64,000 nt of DNA from Ureibacillus chungkukjangi (GCF_003217295.1 NZ_QJTJ01000004.1:62001-126000), one strand, 5' to 3'; shown: positions 36,301-44,915, counted from the stretch's first letter. Notes: a model not told the origin generated them from the sequence alone. Made by a program: numbers and translations.

Positions 36301-36587
36301 AAGTAGACCACAATATTCAAGGTTTACCAGAGTTTAGTGTATATGCAAGTGAGGAAAATCCATATGGTACAGACACTGAAAAAGCAAAATTCGAAGCACT
36401 TGGTGTAATGGTGACTTATAATGCAGAAGCTAAAAAATGGACTATTGAATTTGGTTCTACAATAACAAACCAAATGGCAAAACAAAAAGATGTGACATTC
36501 TATGTAGTAGTGGCTGATGAAAAAGGTTATACTTTTGGGTCAATGTACAATACTGCTGAAGAAAATACATTTAAATTAGCGTTCTAA
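33399..36587 (+). CDS. SLH-anchored surface protein with duplicated beta-helix-like module
   Basis: This 1062-residue protein has a signal peptide (about 1-33, ending QAADA) and three SLH domains (about 36-215, with TRGQ, NRYH and TRGQ signatures). A beta-rich region follows, then two copies of a module of roughly 210 residues (about 508-715 and 716-933). Each copy has IxELQAAL, DRAVTI, TISF(A/T)DAIN, GRQGIVV or a variant, WQGAYAVQVYNA and VSGNEFGGIE. The repeated short strands resemble right-handed beta-helix (pectate-lyase-like) folds. No catalytic residues could be assigned, so a structural or polysaccharide-binding role is only a guess. It lies directly after the S-layer switching locus. 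Confidence 0.85.
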   Translation: MTNNKTFKYFNTVMAAAVVASGVAVVAPQAADASELKFTDVKAGDYYYEAVMNLAERGIVKGYNGTGTYGPENNITRGQVAVILANALGLDTDNVTDPGFKDVPKSHDYYGAIAALANAGHISGYEDKTYKPGEKINRYHMALILASAFNLKAKNVESLPFIDVMDVYKDKIAALYDNGVTAGKTATTFGGNQKVTRGQMALFIVAAEKAAYPTMTVSEIKDSKVYTADGKEYTYSEDVAAIFAEANHKALENADMGVIVEKGVIVDVYFLALNNAGTEAEPVVFDGGDSFILGDLVVNADWLEVKNLTVLGDLYITSEVVNSLSVDMVDVDGEVFVEEIEAAEESPVASLKKILPFNTAAANAKLSFVDSTIKSIDTERNNLEITSNTAISEVKLSKNVNAIQLNAAVEAVTVNNAKEVQISGTGSINKVTVAEAAQVTLNVPGQVKELVVANKDAKVSLGENVTVEKLVVPTESDYATIIDNYENVKGNITGVQDEQGAVIDTTAVEASTIEELQAALADTHVKTINVTADIENLTERIVIDRAVTINGGGHTISFADAINDLAYGSRQGIVVMASDVAVKDLNVQLTEKAEWQGAYAVQVYNAQNVTIHNFAATGADAGLLVNGSKVKLTGTIDVSGNEFGGIESSIGSELTEASSIVTTEATLVNTSEVYGLPTIWEDKVTGTVQSAEGALKVNDAVKDGQVQYYLTNAATTVEVETLAELQAALDRADIQTINLVKDIEEVASTIVVDRAVTIEGNNHTISFTDAINGQANGGRQGIVVLGDDVTINNLAVQLTEEANWQGAYAVQVYNAEKVVLNNFTGTGADAAILVNASQVDLTGTTTVSGNEFGGIEVSKGTEEGLSNSVLNVTGTIANESEATGEPTIWVVHNNDNAKTAQGTVSGSALDSAVVNYIDKTAGYQTQYYTQNAPVQLVSFGGDKTVWNSMNLAYIEVVAQSENGLKELEVDHNIQGLPEFSVYASEENPYGTDTEKAKFEALGVMVTYNAEAKKWTIEFGSTITNQMAKQKDVTFYVVVADEKGYTFGSMYNTAEENTFKLAF

Positions 36588-36611
36588 AATTTAAATACTA
36601 ATAATATCAAA

Positions 36612-36653
36612 AAGGAGTTAGTTCAGTGATTACTGAGCTAATTCTTTTTATTT
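36612..36653 (+). terminator. Terminator after the SLH/beta-helix gene
   Basis: GAGTTAGTTCAG pairs with CTGAGCTAATTC, followed by TTTTTA. Confidence 0.8.
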
Positions 36654-36755
36654 AATTTGTTGAATATTTCGTTATTAAAAGTAAAGACAAAGAAAACTCA
36701 ATTTTAATGGTATAATAATAATTAAAATTACGAATAGAAAGTGGAGCTGTAAGTT

Positions 36756-37751
36756 TTGAGAATTAAAGAATGGGATTTATTACGGGTTATCGCCTGTTTA
36801 TCGATATTACTTTTACATACAACAACGTTTAATAATTTAGTAAGGGGTTCGGCAGAAAATTCCGATTTTGTTCACTTTGTAAGAATATTATTATGCTTTG
36901 CGACACCTACTTTTATTTTATTATCTATAATTATATTAGCTGCTAGATATAAAGAAGGTATTCCAGCGAAGTTTTGGTCCTCTCGATTACAATTCCTAGT
37001 TATACCATATCTAGTATGGGCAATTGCGGATGCAGTGGTAATTGAGGTTAAGTATCAAAATGGTGTTCTGTATGATTCAATTATAAATAATATTTTTTAT
37101 GGTGGATTTGTTGGATGGTTTGTTGTAGTTATCTTACAGCTCTACTTGTTATTCTGGTGCATGGTAAAGTTTAAATGGCCACAGATAATTGTATTACCAT
37201 TTGCAATACTTATTTATTTCTTTCATCTACAATTATTCTCACTCCCATATACGTTCTATCAAGAAAATAATATATATCAGAAATTATATGGTAGTTCATG
37301 GTTAATTTACTTTGTAATTGCTTATCTGATAGGTGTGAATTATGAAAAATTACGTCCGGCTTTAAAAAAATATAGAATTGTCACTTTGATTTTCACTATC
37401 CTGGCAGGTATTTATATATGGATAAATTTTGGGCAAGGGCAAACTGATATACATTCACGGAGAGTAGATATAGTGTTTTTTGTAGTGGGAATGACAAGTA
37501 TGATTCTTGCATATGGACAATCTCTCCCACACTTTAAAATTACTCAGTTAATTAGTAAGTATGCGTTTATGATATACCTAATTCATTGGAATGTTTTAAA
37601 CCTAACAGCAACATATTTCGTTGAACTTATTCCTATTAGTGCTATTCGAATTATTGCTATGTTTGGTTTTACATTAGTAATCACTATACTTATAGCGAAA
37701 ATAATTTCCTACTTCCCCTTCGGAAAATGGATAGTAGGAAAAATAAGATAA
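36756..37751 (+). CDS. Membrane acyltransferase (acyltransferase 3 family)
   Basis: The 331-residue protein has about ten membrane segments. Its N-terminus is WDLLRVIACLSILLLHTTT, the typical opening of acyltransferase 3 proteins with the conserved His in the first helix. These enzymes move acetyl or other acyl groups from cytosolic donors onto extracellular sugars. The setting among surface protein and wall polymer genes suggests O-acylation of the secondary wall polymer or a glycan, but the substrate cannot be read from the sequence. It starts at TTG 36756 after GGAG. It forms a single-gene unit with its own strong terminator. Confidence 0.85.
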   Translation: MRIKEWDLLRVIACLSILLLHTTTFNNLVRGSAENSDFVHFVRILLCFATPTFILLSIIILAARYKEGIPAKFWSSRLQFLVIPYLVWAIADAVVIEVKYQNGVLYDSIINNIFYGGFVGWFVVVILQLYLLFWCMVKFKWPQIIVLPFAILIYFFHLQLFSLPYTFYQENNIYQKLYGSSWLIYFVIAYLIGVNYEKLRPALKKYRIVTLIFTILAGIYIWINFGQGQTDIHSRRVDIVFFVVGMTSMILAYGQSLPHFKITQLISKYAFMIYLIHWNVLNLTATYFVELIPISAIRIIAMFGFTLVITILIAKIISYFPFGKWIVGKIR

Positions 37752-37757
37752 CAACTA

Positions 37758-37793
37758 ACCCCCAAGCTCACAAAAGTGATCTTGGGGGTTTTG
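37758..37793 (+). terminator. Terminator of the acyltransferase gene
   Basis: AACCCCCAAG pairs with CTTGGGGGTT, followed by TTG. Confidence 0.85.
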
Positions 37794-37800
37794 TGTGTTT

Positions 37801-37833
37801 GAATTGTTTGTGTACCAGGTACACAAACAATTC
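37801..37833. repeat. REP-like perfect palindrome
   Basis: This 33-bp perfect palindrome has 16-bp arms (GAATTGTTTGTGTACC and its complement) around a central A. An ATTCAGAA linker follows. Confidence 0.9.
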
Positions 37834-37858
37834 TAGAACTATTCAGAAAATTAAACTC

Positions 37859-38038
37859 TTATTTGTTTTGATTTAAAGAAAACGATGAGGCAAAGTAATT
37901 TTTTATGTTGGATGTAAAAGAGCTGATTGTACGATAAATGAACATAAACATGAGAAACGCCAAGTATCGCAATGGTCTAAAATACGTCGCAATCACCATG
38001 ATAACAAGCACTAATAAAAAGTAAAAAAATGATTTCAA
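37859..38038 (-). CDS. Small membrane protein, 59 residues
   Basis: On the minus strand a TTG at 38038 opens a 59-codon frame. The product begins MKSFFYFLLVLVIMVIATYF and continues with RPLRYLAFLMFMFIYRTISS, so two short hydrophobic segments and a polar Asn/Ser tail. AAAGGATG lies about 7 bases before the start. A good promoter lies upstream on the same strand (TTGACT 38088-38093, 18 bases, TATATT 38064-38069). I do not recognise the family. The combination of promoter, ribosome site and a membrane-type sequence makes it a credible small gene. Confidence 0.55.
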   Translation of the reverse strand: MKSFFYFLLVLVIMVIATYFRPLRYLAFLMFMFIYRTISSFTSNIKNYFASSFSLNQNK

Positions 38039-38063
38039 TTTTTATCATCCTTTTTAGCAAAAA

Positions 38064-38093
38064 TATAGTAACCTAATTTTTTCCCAGTCAATT
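38064..38093 (-). promoter_or_regulatory. SigmaA-type promoter of the small membrane protein gene
   Basis: TTGACT and TATATT are separated by 18 bases on the minus strand, about 25 bases before the TTG start codon. Confidence 0.55.
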
Positions 38094-38131
38094 GAATTTA
38101 TACAATAAAATGAAAAGATTGTGTGTACTTA

Positions 38132-38253
38132 AATTGTGTGTGTACCAGGTACACACACAATTCAAGCACAATTTAAAAAACTTTAGGTGCCTGGTACACA
38201 AACAACTCTAAAACAATTCAGAATACTCCGTGTACCAGGTACCCAAACAATTC
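38132..38253. repeat. REP-like cluster of three palindromes
   Basis: A perfect 31-bp palindrome (38132-38162, arms AATTGTGTGTGTACC) is followed by two decayed copies (about 38186-38208 and 38229-38253) with ATTCAGAATACTCC between them. Confidence 0.85.
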
Positions 38254-38287
38254 TCAAACAATTCCCCCCAATCCGTTTCTAATTCTC

Positions 38288-38350
38288 TTCACAAAAATAT
38301 TTACAATCTCCTTAATTCTATTAACATCTCCTTAACAAATCACCTTTACA
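38288..38350 (+). promoter_or_regulatory. Candidate Pho box (PhoP-binding repeats)
   Basis: TT(A/T/C)ACA-like hexamers occur at 38288, 38300, 38321, 38332 and 38345, with a weaker one at 38312. The pair TTAACA at 38321 and 38332 is exactly 11 bases apart. B. subtilis PhoP binds TT(A/C/T)A(A/C/T)A repeats spaced by about 5 bases. The gene starts about 35 bases downstream. Confidence 0.5.
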
Positions 38351-38385
38351 CTTAAAAGAAAATAGGTAAAGGATGGTAGTGTTTA

Positions 38386-40509
38386 ATGTCTAAATTTCTT
38401 TCTTTTAAAACACTTTTCACTTTAAGTATGGCAGCGGCGGTTGTGGTGGCTCCTACGATTTCGGCGAATGCAGCTGAGAATAAGTACAAGCTTTCATTAG
38501 AGGCGCGCTATGATTCTGGCGTTCAAAATCCAGAGGGTGGAACGACGGAAATCGTTGCTTATAACAAGCATAATCACTCTACATATGTAGTGAACGGGAA
38601 AACGAAAAAGGTGGAGGCTCTTTCTCTTAACTATCAAAAGGCTGATGCTCTTTCATTAAAACCGTTCCTTTCAATCGATATTGCCGAGCTTTTAAAGACG
38701 GTAGACTCTAAATTTCAATATGGCGATTTAACAAGTATTGCTGTACATCCGAAAGAAAATGTCATTGTTGCATCCGTTCAAGCTGAAGGATTTAATGACT
38801 ATGGCTATGCTGTTTTCTTAACAGGGGAAGGGAAGCTGTTAAATGCAGTGAAGGTCGAGCCACAGCCAGATAACATTACCTTCTCACCAGATGGAACGAA
38901 GGCATTAACGGCTAATGAAGGGGAGCCTCGCGAAGGTTATGGAGAAGGTATTATCGATCCTCAGGGTTCTATTTCAATGATGGATTTAACAAAAGGTTTT
39001 GAAAACACAGTTGCTAAAACTATTACATTTGAGGCATATGATTCAAGCGAAAAGCGCGAGGAGCTGCTTGCATCCCAAGTAATTTTAAAGAAAGATACAA
39101 AGCCTTCACTAGATTTGGAGCCTGAATACATTACTGTAAGTGAAGATAGTAAGTTTGCTTACGTTGCCCTACAAGAAAACAATGCAATTGCAAAGCTTGA
39201 TCTTACTTCGAGTGAGGTAGTTTCTATTGAAGGAATGGGCTTTAAAGACTTTAGTGTAAAAGGAAATGAAATCGACTTACGTAAAGACGATCAAATCAAG
39301 CTTCAAAATGAAAATTATTTTGGAATCTATATGCCTGACGGGATGGCGACATATAGCGTAAACGGTAAAAATTACATCGTTACTGCAAATGAAGGAGACG
39401 CCCGAGAATGGGGTGAAGAGGACACAGAAAGCTTCCACCTAAATGAAACTGAAAAAGAAGTGGATGGCAATGAAATTGTCTTCTACGATACAGCCGAGTA
39501 TGAAGGATTTGCTGAAGAAAAAGAGTACATCTTTGGTGGACGTTCATTCTCCATTATTGATGCGGATACGATGGAAGTTGTTTATGATAGCGGCAGTGAT
39601 TTTGAGCGTATTACAGCCGAAAAATTTCCAGAGTATTTCAATGCAAGTAATGATAAGGTGAAGCTTGATAATCGAAGTGGGAAAAAGGGTCCTGAACCAG
39701 AAGACGTTAAGATCGGTAAAATTGGCGATGAAATCTTTGCCTTTATTGGACTAGAGCGTATCGGAGGCATTATGATGTACAACATTACAGATCCGACAAA
39801 TGCAGAATTTGTAGACTATCTTAATCTACGTGATTTTAGCCAGGATATTGCTGGAGATGTGTCACCAGAAGGTTTGGCTTTTGTGTCAGATGAAAAGGCT
39901 CCACAGCTGTTTGTCGGCCACGAGGTAAGTGGAACAGTAACGGTTTTAAATATACTAGAAAAGCATGTAGAAAATAAAGTTGGCTTTAAGGACATTGAAA
40001 ATCATTGGGCAAAAAATCAAATTATCGCAGTGACAAAAGCTGGCTTATTTAGCGGTGTCAATGAATCTACATTTGCACCAAATAAAAGCCTAACACGAGG
40101 ACAAACAGCAATTGTACTAAACAGCTTAGCTTATGATGAAAAAGCAAAAAAAGGACCTTCGTTTAAGGATGTAGGGGCTTCTTCTCCAATTGCAAACGAT
40201 ATTGCATGGGCAACAGAAAACAAAATCATGAGTGGCAAAAATGCTACAACCTTTGCTCCAAATCAATCAATAACAAGGGAAGAATTTGCTCTAGCGATAT
40301 ACAATTATCTATCCTATGAAGGCATTAATTTAGATGCTAGCAACCAATCCACATACAAAGACGATGGAAAGATCAATAAAAACGCAAAACAAGCAGTATA
40401 CGCACTACAACAAGCAGGCCTAATGACAGGAAGCAACGGGAACTTCAACCCCAACCAACCCCTAACACGCGCCCACGCAGCAACAGTCCTCGCAAAACTA
40501 ATAGACTAA
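38386..40509 (+). CDS. Choice-of-anchor I family protein with C-terminal SLH domains
   Basis: The 707-residue protein has a signal peptide (about 1-29, ending SANA) and a large beta-propeller-like domain (about 40-520) containing PDNITFSPDGTKALTANEGEPR, GDAREWG and PEDVKIGKIGDEIFAFIGLERIGG. This is typical of the choice-of-anchor I family, sometimes annotated as alkaline-phosphatase-like. Three SLH domains (about 531-707, with TRGQ, TREE and TRAH signatures) anchor it to the wall. The family's substrate is not established. Upstream repeats resembling a Pho box suggest expression under phosphate limitation. Confidence 0.85.
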   Translation: MSKFLSFKTLFTLSMAAAVVVAPTISANAAENKYKLSLEARYDSGVQNPEGGTTEIVAYNKHNHSTYVVNGKTKKVEALSLNYQKADALSLKPFLSIDIAELLKTVDSKFQYGDLTSIAVHPKENVIVASVQAEGFNDYGYAVFLTGEGKLLNAVKVEPQPDNITFSPDGTKALTANEGEPREGYGEGIIDPQGSISMMDLTKGFENTVAKTITFEAYDSSEKREELLASQVILKKDTKPSLDLEPEYITVSEDSKFAYVALQENNAIAKLDLTSSEVVSIEGMGFKDFSVKGNEIDLRKDDQIKLQNENYFGIYMPDGMATYSVNGKNYIVTANEGDAREWGEEDTESFHLNETEKEVDGNEIVFYDTAEYEGFAEEKEYIFGGRSFSIIDADTMEVVYDSGSDFERITAEKFPEYFNASNDKVKLDNRSGKKGPEPEDVKIGKIGDEIFAFIGLERIGGIMMYNITDPTNAEFVDYLNLRDFSQDIAGDVSPEGLAFVSDEKAPQLFVGHEVSGTVTVLNILEKHVENKVGFKDIENHWAKNQIIAVTKAGLFSGVNESTFAPNKSLTRGQTAIVLNSLAYDEKAKKGPSFKDVGASSPIANDIAWATENKIMSGKNATTFAPNQSITREEFALAIYNYLSYEGINLDASNQSTYKDDGKINKNAKQAVYALQQAGLMTGSNGNFNPNQPLTRAHAATVLAKLID

Positions 40510-40882
40510 TAGATTTATGAATAGAATTGTGTGTGTACCAGGTACACACACAATTCTAAAACAATTCAAAATACTCCGTGTGCCAGGTACACAAACAATT
40601 CTCACACAATTTAATTGAGAATAGCCAAGTCTCTATAATCCTTAGTTAATTCAGAATTATGGGACTTGGTTTTTTTGGTATTTAAATAGGTACTAGTAGT
40701 TTTCAATATATGCAATTGTAGGAAAATTGATAGAAAAAGGAATGTATTTAAATGGATAATTTGAAAGAGGCGAAAAATTCATTTTTTTAGAATAATAGGA
40801 AATGAAAGTGAAATCTAATAATTTACTAGATTCCAGTTTCGATTCATTGTAAATAAATAATCTTATGAGGTGTAGAAAAAGT
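40510..40882. other. Spacer with two REP-like palindromes
   Basis: It contains a perfect 33-bp palindrome at 40524-40556 (arms GAATTGTGTGTGTACC) and a decayed copy at about 40577-40601, joined by ATTCAAAATACTCC. A hairpin for termination may lie near 40625-40675 (CCAAGTC / GACTTGG plus TTTTTT). The rest is upstream sequence of the nuclease gene. Confidence 0.7.
40524..40601. repeat. REP-like palindrome pair
   Basis: One perfect and one decayed copy of the GTGTACCAGGTACAC palindrome are arranged like the clusters at 38132 and 45123. Confidence 0.88.
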
Positions 40883-43800
40883 ATGGATAAGCGCAATATC
40901 AAAAAGTCTTTGAATGTATTTTTAGCAACAACCTTAACAGCAAGTGTAGCAGTTCCTATGGTACCTTCGACAGTATCAGCAGAAACTGTTGCAACAGATT
41001 TAATTATTTCAGAATATCTTGAAGGAAGTAGTTATAACAAAGCTATTGAAATTTACAATGGAACTGGAGCAGCAGTAGATTTAAGCCAGTATAAGGTTGA
41101 GGTTTATTTCAACGGTAGTTCAGCGCCGTCTCAAACAGTATCCCTATCTGGCACATTAGAAGAAGGAGCAACATATATCCTTTATCACGGGCAATCGGCA
41201 GCGGATATTAAAGCAAAAGGAAATTTAGAAAGCACAGCAGCCATGAATTTTAACGGTGATGATGCAATCGTATTAAAGAAAAATGATGAAATCATTGATT
41301 CCTTTGGACAAGTCGGTGTAGATCCTGGAACAAACTGGGGAACAGATGCAAAGTCAATGGATATGACCCTAGTTCGCAAAGGCTCTATCTTGGCTGGAGA
41401 TACGAATCCATTCGACGAATTCGAACCTGCTGTACAGTGGATAGCTTATCCTAAAGATACATTCACGCACCTTGGTTCACATGTTTTAGGTGAACAAATC
41501 GTAACGCCTGTTGAAGGAACAATCACTGAAGTTAGAGCTCTTCCAAAAGGCAGCACTGTTATCACAACAGGTACAGTTACTGCTGTGATGGGCTCAACAA
41601 CTTATATCCAAGATGAAAACTCTGGGATTGTATTATATGGGAATAACTTAAACGTTAAACCAGGTGACATTGTTCGTGCGACAGGAGAGCTTACTGAATA
41701 TATTACTTTATTAGAAATTAATGTTACTCCACAAAGTGTTGAAGTAATAGGAAATACAGAGGTTCCAGAACCGGAAGTCGTTACAGGGGCACAATTACAG
41801 GAAGAGCGTGAAGGGAAACTTGTAACAGTTCAAAATGTAAAAATCGAATCTGTAAAAAGCGGGAACTTCCAGGCTGTTGACGGAGAAGGAAACACTTTTG
41901 AATTACGACCATCAAGCTCTTCTTTATTAAGTGTAGGTTCTACCTATGAAGCGATTTCAGGAGTTTTAGGCTCATATAATAATATTTATCAGCTAATCCC
42001 ACGAAGCGTTGATGATATCGTTGAGGATTCCTCAATTGTTAAACCAGTTGTTGCGACACCTGGGCAAGGCTTGATCAAAGAAGGCTCTGAAGTAACTCTA
42101 TCTACGAGAACAGATGGGGCGACGATTCATTACACAACAGATGGCAGTGAACCAACTCTTGAAAGCCCAATCTATACGGGTGCAATCACAATAACTGAAG
42201 ACACAACAGTAAAAGCCATTGCAGTTAAAGAAGGCTTAAAGGCTAGTGATGTAGCGGTATTTGAATATATCATCCAGCTTGAAGATATCCGCATTCATGA
42301 TATCCAAGGGGAAGGTCATTATTCTAAGTATGATGGTTTAAATGTAACGGACGTTGAAGGGATTGTTACGTATGTAAATGGAAATGAATTCTATTTACAA
42401 GATTTACAGCCTGATAATAACAGCAAAACTTCAGAAGGTATTTTAGTATATAAAGCATCTCATGGCGTTAAAGCTGGTGACATCATTTCAGTTGATGGAA
42501 CTGTTAAAGAGTATATGATGCCAGGATATGCAGAGCGTTTTGATACGGACCTTTCTGTAACCGAATTAGCAGCAACAACAATTGATGTTATCGGTACTGG
42601 TGAGCTTCCAAAAGCAATCGTTCTAGGGGAAGATGTAGTGCTTCCAACAGAAGTAATTGATAATGATGGATTAACGGTATTTGATCCAGAAGAGGATGGA
42701 ATTGATTTATTTGAAAGCGTAGAAGGTATGCTAGTTCAAGTAAATAATCCAAAGGTCGTTGCATTGCAAAAATACGGTGAGCTTACAGTTATTCCAGGAA
42801 ATATGGAAACAAACACAACATCGGGCGGCTTGCGCATTAGCGAAAATGACTATAACCCTGAAAGAATCACGATTAATATCAATGATGAAAAATACCTAGC
42901 AAAAATGGGCGACTATTTCGAAGGAAATATTCAAGGTGTCATGAGCTATGGCTATAGCTATTATCAAGTTTTAAGCAATAAAGAAAATCTTCCTGCTTTA
43001 ATTGATGGAGGAAATCAACGTGAAACAACTTCAATTACACCAGTTGAAGATAAATTAACAGTTGCTTCGTATAATGTCGAAAACTTCTCACCAAAAGCTA
43101 AGGATGAAAAGGTAACAAAATTAGCAGAAGCGATTGTTGCTAATATGAAAACTCCAGACATCATCGGTCTAACTGAAGTACAAGATAATGATGGTGAAAC
43201 AGATAGCGGAACAGTTGATGCAAGTCAAAGTGCTCAGACTTTAATCAATAAAATCGTAGAACTGGGCGGACCGGAATACGTTTACACAGATGTAGCACCA
43301 GAAAATAACAAAGATGGTGGGGCACCTGGTGGAAATATTCGCGTTGGATTCCTTTATAATCCTGAAAGAGTTTCATTAGTAGAAGGAACTAAAGGTACAG
43401 CAAATGAAGCGGTAGGGTATGAAGATGGCGAGTTAACTTTAAATCCAGGTCGTATTGACCCAACAAACACTGCCTTTAATAGTAGTCGAAAACCATTAGC
43501 TGCTCAATTTGATTTTAAAGGTGAAAAGGTTATCGTTGTAGCAAATCACTTTAACTCAAAAGGTGGCGACCAACCACTTTACGGTAAAAATCAGCCAGCA
43601 GTATTAGGTAGTGAAGTACAGCGTATGCAAATTGCAGCGATTGTAAATGGATTTGTTAAAGATATTTTAGCAAAAGATCCAAAAGCAAATGTAGTGTTAA
43701 CAGGGGACTTCAACGATTTCGAATTCTCGAACCCATTGAAGGCGCTTAAAGGCAACGAGCTTACAAACATGATTGAGCAAGTGCCAGCTGAAGAACGCTA

Positions 43801-44152
43801 CTCTTATTCATACCAAGGTAACGCTCAAGTATTAGATCATATTTTAGTAAATAATAAACTAGCATCTAAAACTGAGGTTGACATTGTTCACATCAACTCT
43901 GGCTTCATGGAAGAACACGGCCGTGCAAGTGACCACGATCCAGTAGTAGTACAAATTGAGCTTGAAAAAGATAAAAACAAACCAGGCCACGGCAAACCAG
44001 AGAAACCAGAAAAACCAGGTAAGCCAGAAAAACCTGAAAAACCAAGTAAGCCTGAAATCCCTGGAAAAGAACAAATCCAAAACACAATCCAACAAATCAA
44101 AAACCTAATCAAAGACAAACTAGAAAAACTACTAAAAATGTTCGGCTTCTAA
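40883..44152 (+). CDS. Secreted multidomain nuclease (LTD, OB, endonuclease/exonuclease/phosphatase)
   Basis: The roughly 1089-residue product has a signal peptide (about 1-33) and a lamin-tail domain (about 36-170; LIISEYLEGSSYNKAIEIYN). OB-like segments, a chitobiase-type beta module (GATIHYTTDGSEPT) and a second OB-like segment follow. Next comes an endonuclease/exonuclease/phosphatase domain (about 725-1035) with SYNVENF, the catalytic Glu in GLTEVQDNDG, GDFNDFE and SDHDPV. A Lys/Pro/Glu-rich spacer (KPEKP repeats) and a basic amphipathic end close the protein. It resembles extracellular DNases of the ExeM type and may recover nucleotides or phosphate, or degrade biofilm DNA. ATG 40883 is chosen because GAGGTG lies 10 bases upstream; the ATG at 40865 overlaps that site. 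Confidence 0.88.
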   Translation: MDKRNIKKSLNVFLATTLTASVAVPMVPSTVSAETVATDLIISEYLEGSSYNKAIEIYNGTGAAVDLSQYKVEVYFNGSSAPSQTVSLSGTLEEGATYILYHGQSAADIKAKGNLESTAAMNFNGDDAIVLKKNDEIIDSFGQVGVDPGTNWGTDAKSMDMTLVRKGSILAGDTNPFDEFEPAVQWIAYPKDTFTHLGSHVLGEQIVTPVEGTITEVRALPKGSTVITTGTVTAVMGSTTYIQDENSGIVLYGNNLNVKPGDIVRATGELTEYITLLEINVTPQSVEVIGNTEVPEPEVVTGAQLQEEREGKLVTVQNVKIESVKSGNFQAVDGEGNTFELRPSSSSLLSVGSTYEAISGVLGSYNNIYQLIPRSVDDIVEDSSIVKPVVATPGQGLIKEGSEVTLSTRTDGATIHYTTDGSEPTLESPIYTGAITITEDTTVKAIAVKEGLKASDVAVFEYIIQLEDIRIHDIQGEGHYSKYDGLNVTDVEGIVTYVNGNEFYLQDLQPDNNSKTSEGILVYKASHGVKAGDIISVDGTVKEYMMPGYAERFDTDLSVTELAATTIDVIGTGELPKAIVLGEDVVLPTEVIDNDGLTVFDPEEDGIDLFESVEGMLVQVNNPKVVALQKYGELTVIPGNMETNTTSGGLRISENDYNPERITININDEKYLAKMGDYFEGNIQGVMSYGYSYYQVLSNKENLPALIDGGNQRETTSITPVEDKLTVASYNVENFSPKAKDEKVTKLAEAIVANMKTPDIIGLTEVQDNDGETDSGTVDASQSAQTLINKIVELGGPEYVYTDVAPENNKDGGAPGGNIRVGFLYNPERVSLVEGTKGTANEAVGYEDGELTLNPGRIDPTNTAFNSSRKPLAAQFDFKGEKVIVVANHFNSKGGDQPLYGKNQPAVLGSEVQRMQIAAIVNGFVKDILAKDPKANVVLTGDFNDFEFSNPLKALKGNELTNMIEQVPAEERYSYSYQGNAQVLDHILVNNKLASKTEVDIVHINSGFMEEHGRASDHDPVVVQIELEKDKNKPGHGKPEKPEKPGKPEKPEKPSKPEIPGKEQIQNTIQQIKNLIKDKLEKLLKMFGF

Positions 44153-44158
44153 AGAGGC

Positions 44159-44191
44159 GAATTGTTTGTGTACCAGGTACACAAACAATTC
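44159..44191. repeat. REP-like perfect palindrome
   Basis: This 33-bp perfect palindrome has the same arms as the copy at 37801. It starts 6 bases after the nuclease stop codon. Confidence 0.9.
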
Positions 44192-44213
44192 CCACACAAT
44201 TCAAGAAACCAAC

Positions 44214-44246
44214 AAAAGCCAAGTTCAAAAATGAACTTGGCTTTTG
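44214..44246 (+). terminator. Terminator after the nuclease gene
   Basis: AAAAGCCAAGTTCA pairs with TGAACTTGGCTTTT. The stem is perfect with a short A loop and may work in both directions. Confidence 0.88.
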
Positions 44247-44257
44247 TTGTGCTTATT

Positions 44258-44285
44258 TTATGTGCCAGGTACACAAACAATTTGA
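44258..44285. repeat. Decayed REP-like palindrome at the 3' side of the transposase gene
   Basis: TGTGCCAGGTACACAAACAA is followed by TATTCAGAA, lying 40 bases from the end of the transposase gene. Confidence 0.75.
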
Positions 44286-44324
44286 AAACTATTCAGAAAA
44301 ATGAGGTGGTGGTCATAAATTTGT

Positions 44325-44915
44325 CTATTCTTCGTTCAAAATCTCGTTAGGAAGTTCATCTTCTGTGGTTTCGCAAAACTGAATATAGTCATTTCTGGAC
44401 TGAAGAGTAGGGTATTGAAGACAGTTTAAAAGTGGGTCGATGTTTATAAATGGATAGGTAGGGGGCTTGTCCATTTTATATAAGGTATAGCTACTGTAAG
44501 GGTAAAGTTCCAATTTATTTACCATAGGGGTTTTCGTATTGATGGGGTTACGGTGAATGTATCTACTTACTCGTAACATGGAAAATGGTGTAGAAACTAA
44601 ATCAGAAAAATAGCGATTTTCATAGAGATGACCTGAGTAAGAATATCTCTTTTTGTAATAATTACTATATCGCCAATTAATGATTCGCATAATTGTACTT
44701 AGTGGAACTTCGGGGGATTGAATAAGGAGATGATAATGATTGGTCATAATACAGTAGGCTGAAAGGGTAAATGGATACTTTTCATAGGTATTATGAAGAA
44801 TACGATAAAATTCAAAAAAATCTCTTTCGTTATTAAAAATAGGTTGTCGATTATTTCCTCTCATTACAACGTGGTTAAATACTTCAGGATGCCAAATTCT
44901 TCTTTTTCTAGGCAA
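44325..44915 (-). CDS. REP-associated tyrosine transposase (RAYT, Y1/HUH family)
   Basis: This 196-residue single-domain transposase is related to IS200/IS605 TnpA. It has the RAYT N-terminal form (PRKRRIWHPEVFNHVVMRGNNRQPIF), the HUH metal motif in TNHYHLLIQ, and a helix with the expected catalytic Tyr in YSNYYKKRYSYSGHLYENRYFSDLV, followed by RYIHRNPI. It starts at TTG 44915, with GGGAGGT about 8 bases upstream. RAYT enzymes process palindromic REP sequences through single-stranded DNA. Palindromes sharing one core lie at 44258 (downstream) and 45123-45241 (upstream) and elsewhere in the window. The gene appears intact. Confidence 0.92.
   Translation of the reverse strand: MPRKRRIWHPEVFNHVVMRGNNRQPIFNNERDFFEFYRILHNTYEKYPFTLSAYCIMTNHYHLLIQSPEVPLSTIMRIINWRYSNYYKKRYSYSGHLYENRYFSDLVSTPFSMLRVSRYIHRNPINTKTPMVNKLELYPYSSYTLYKMDKPPTYPFINIDPLLNCLQYPTLQSRNDYIQFCETTEDELPNEILNEE

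Noticed and set aside
40865-40882. ATG 40865 as start of the nuclease gene
   Set aside because: It overlaps the ribosome-binding site GAGGTG that serves ATG 40883, after which the signal peptide begins normally.
43859-44118. Three minus-strand frames opposite the Lys/Pro/Glu-rich tail of the nuclease
   Set aside because: They are shadows of the KPEKP repeats in the real plus-strand gene, with low-complexity Phe/Leu/Trp sequence.
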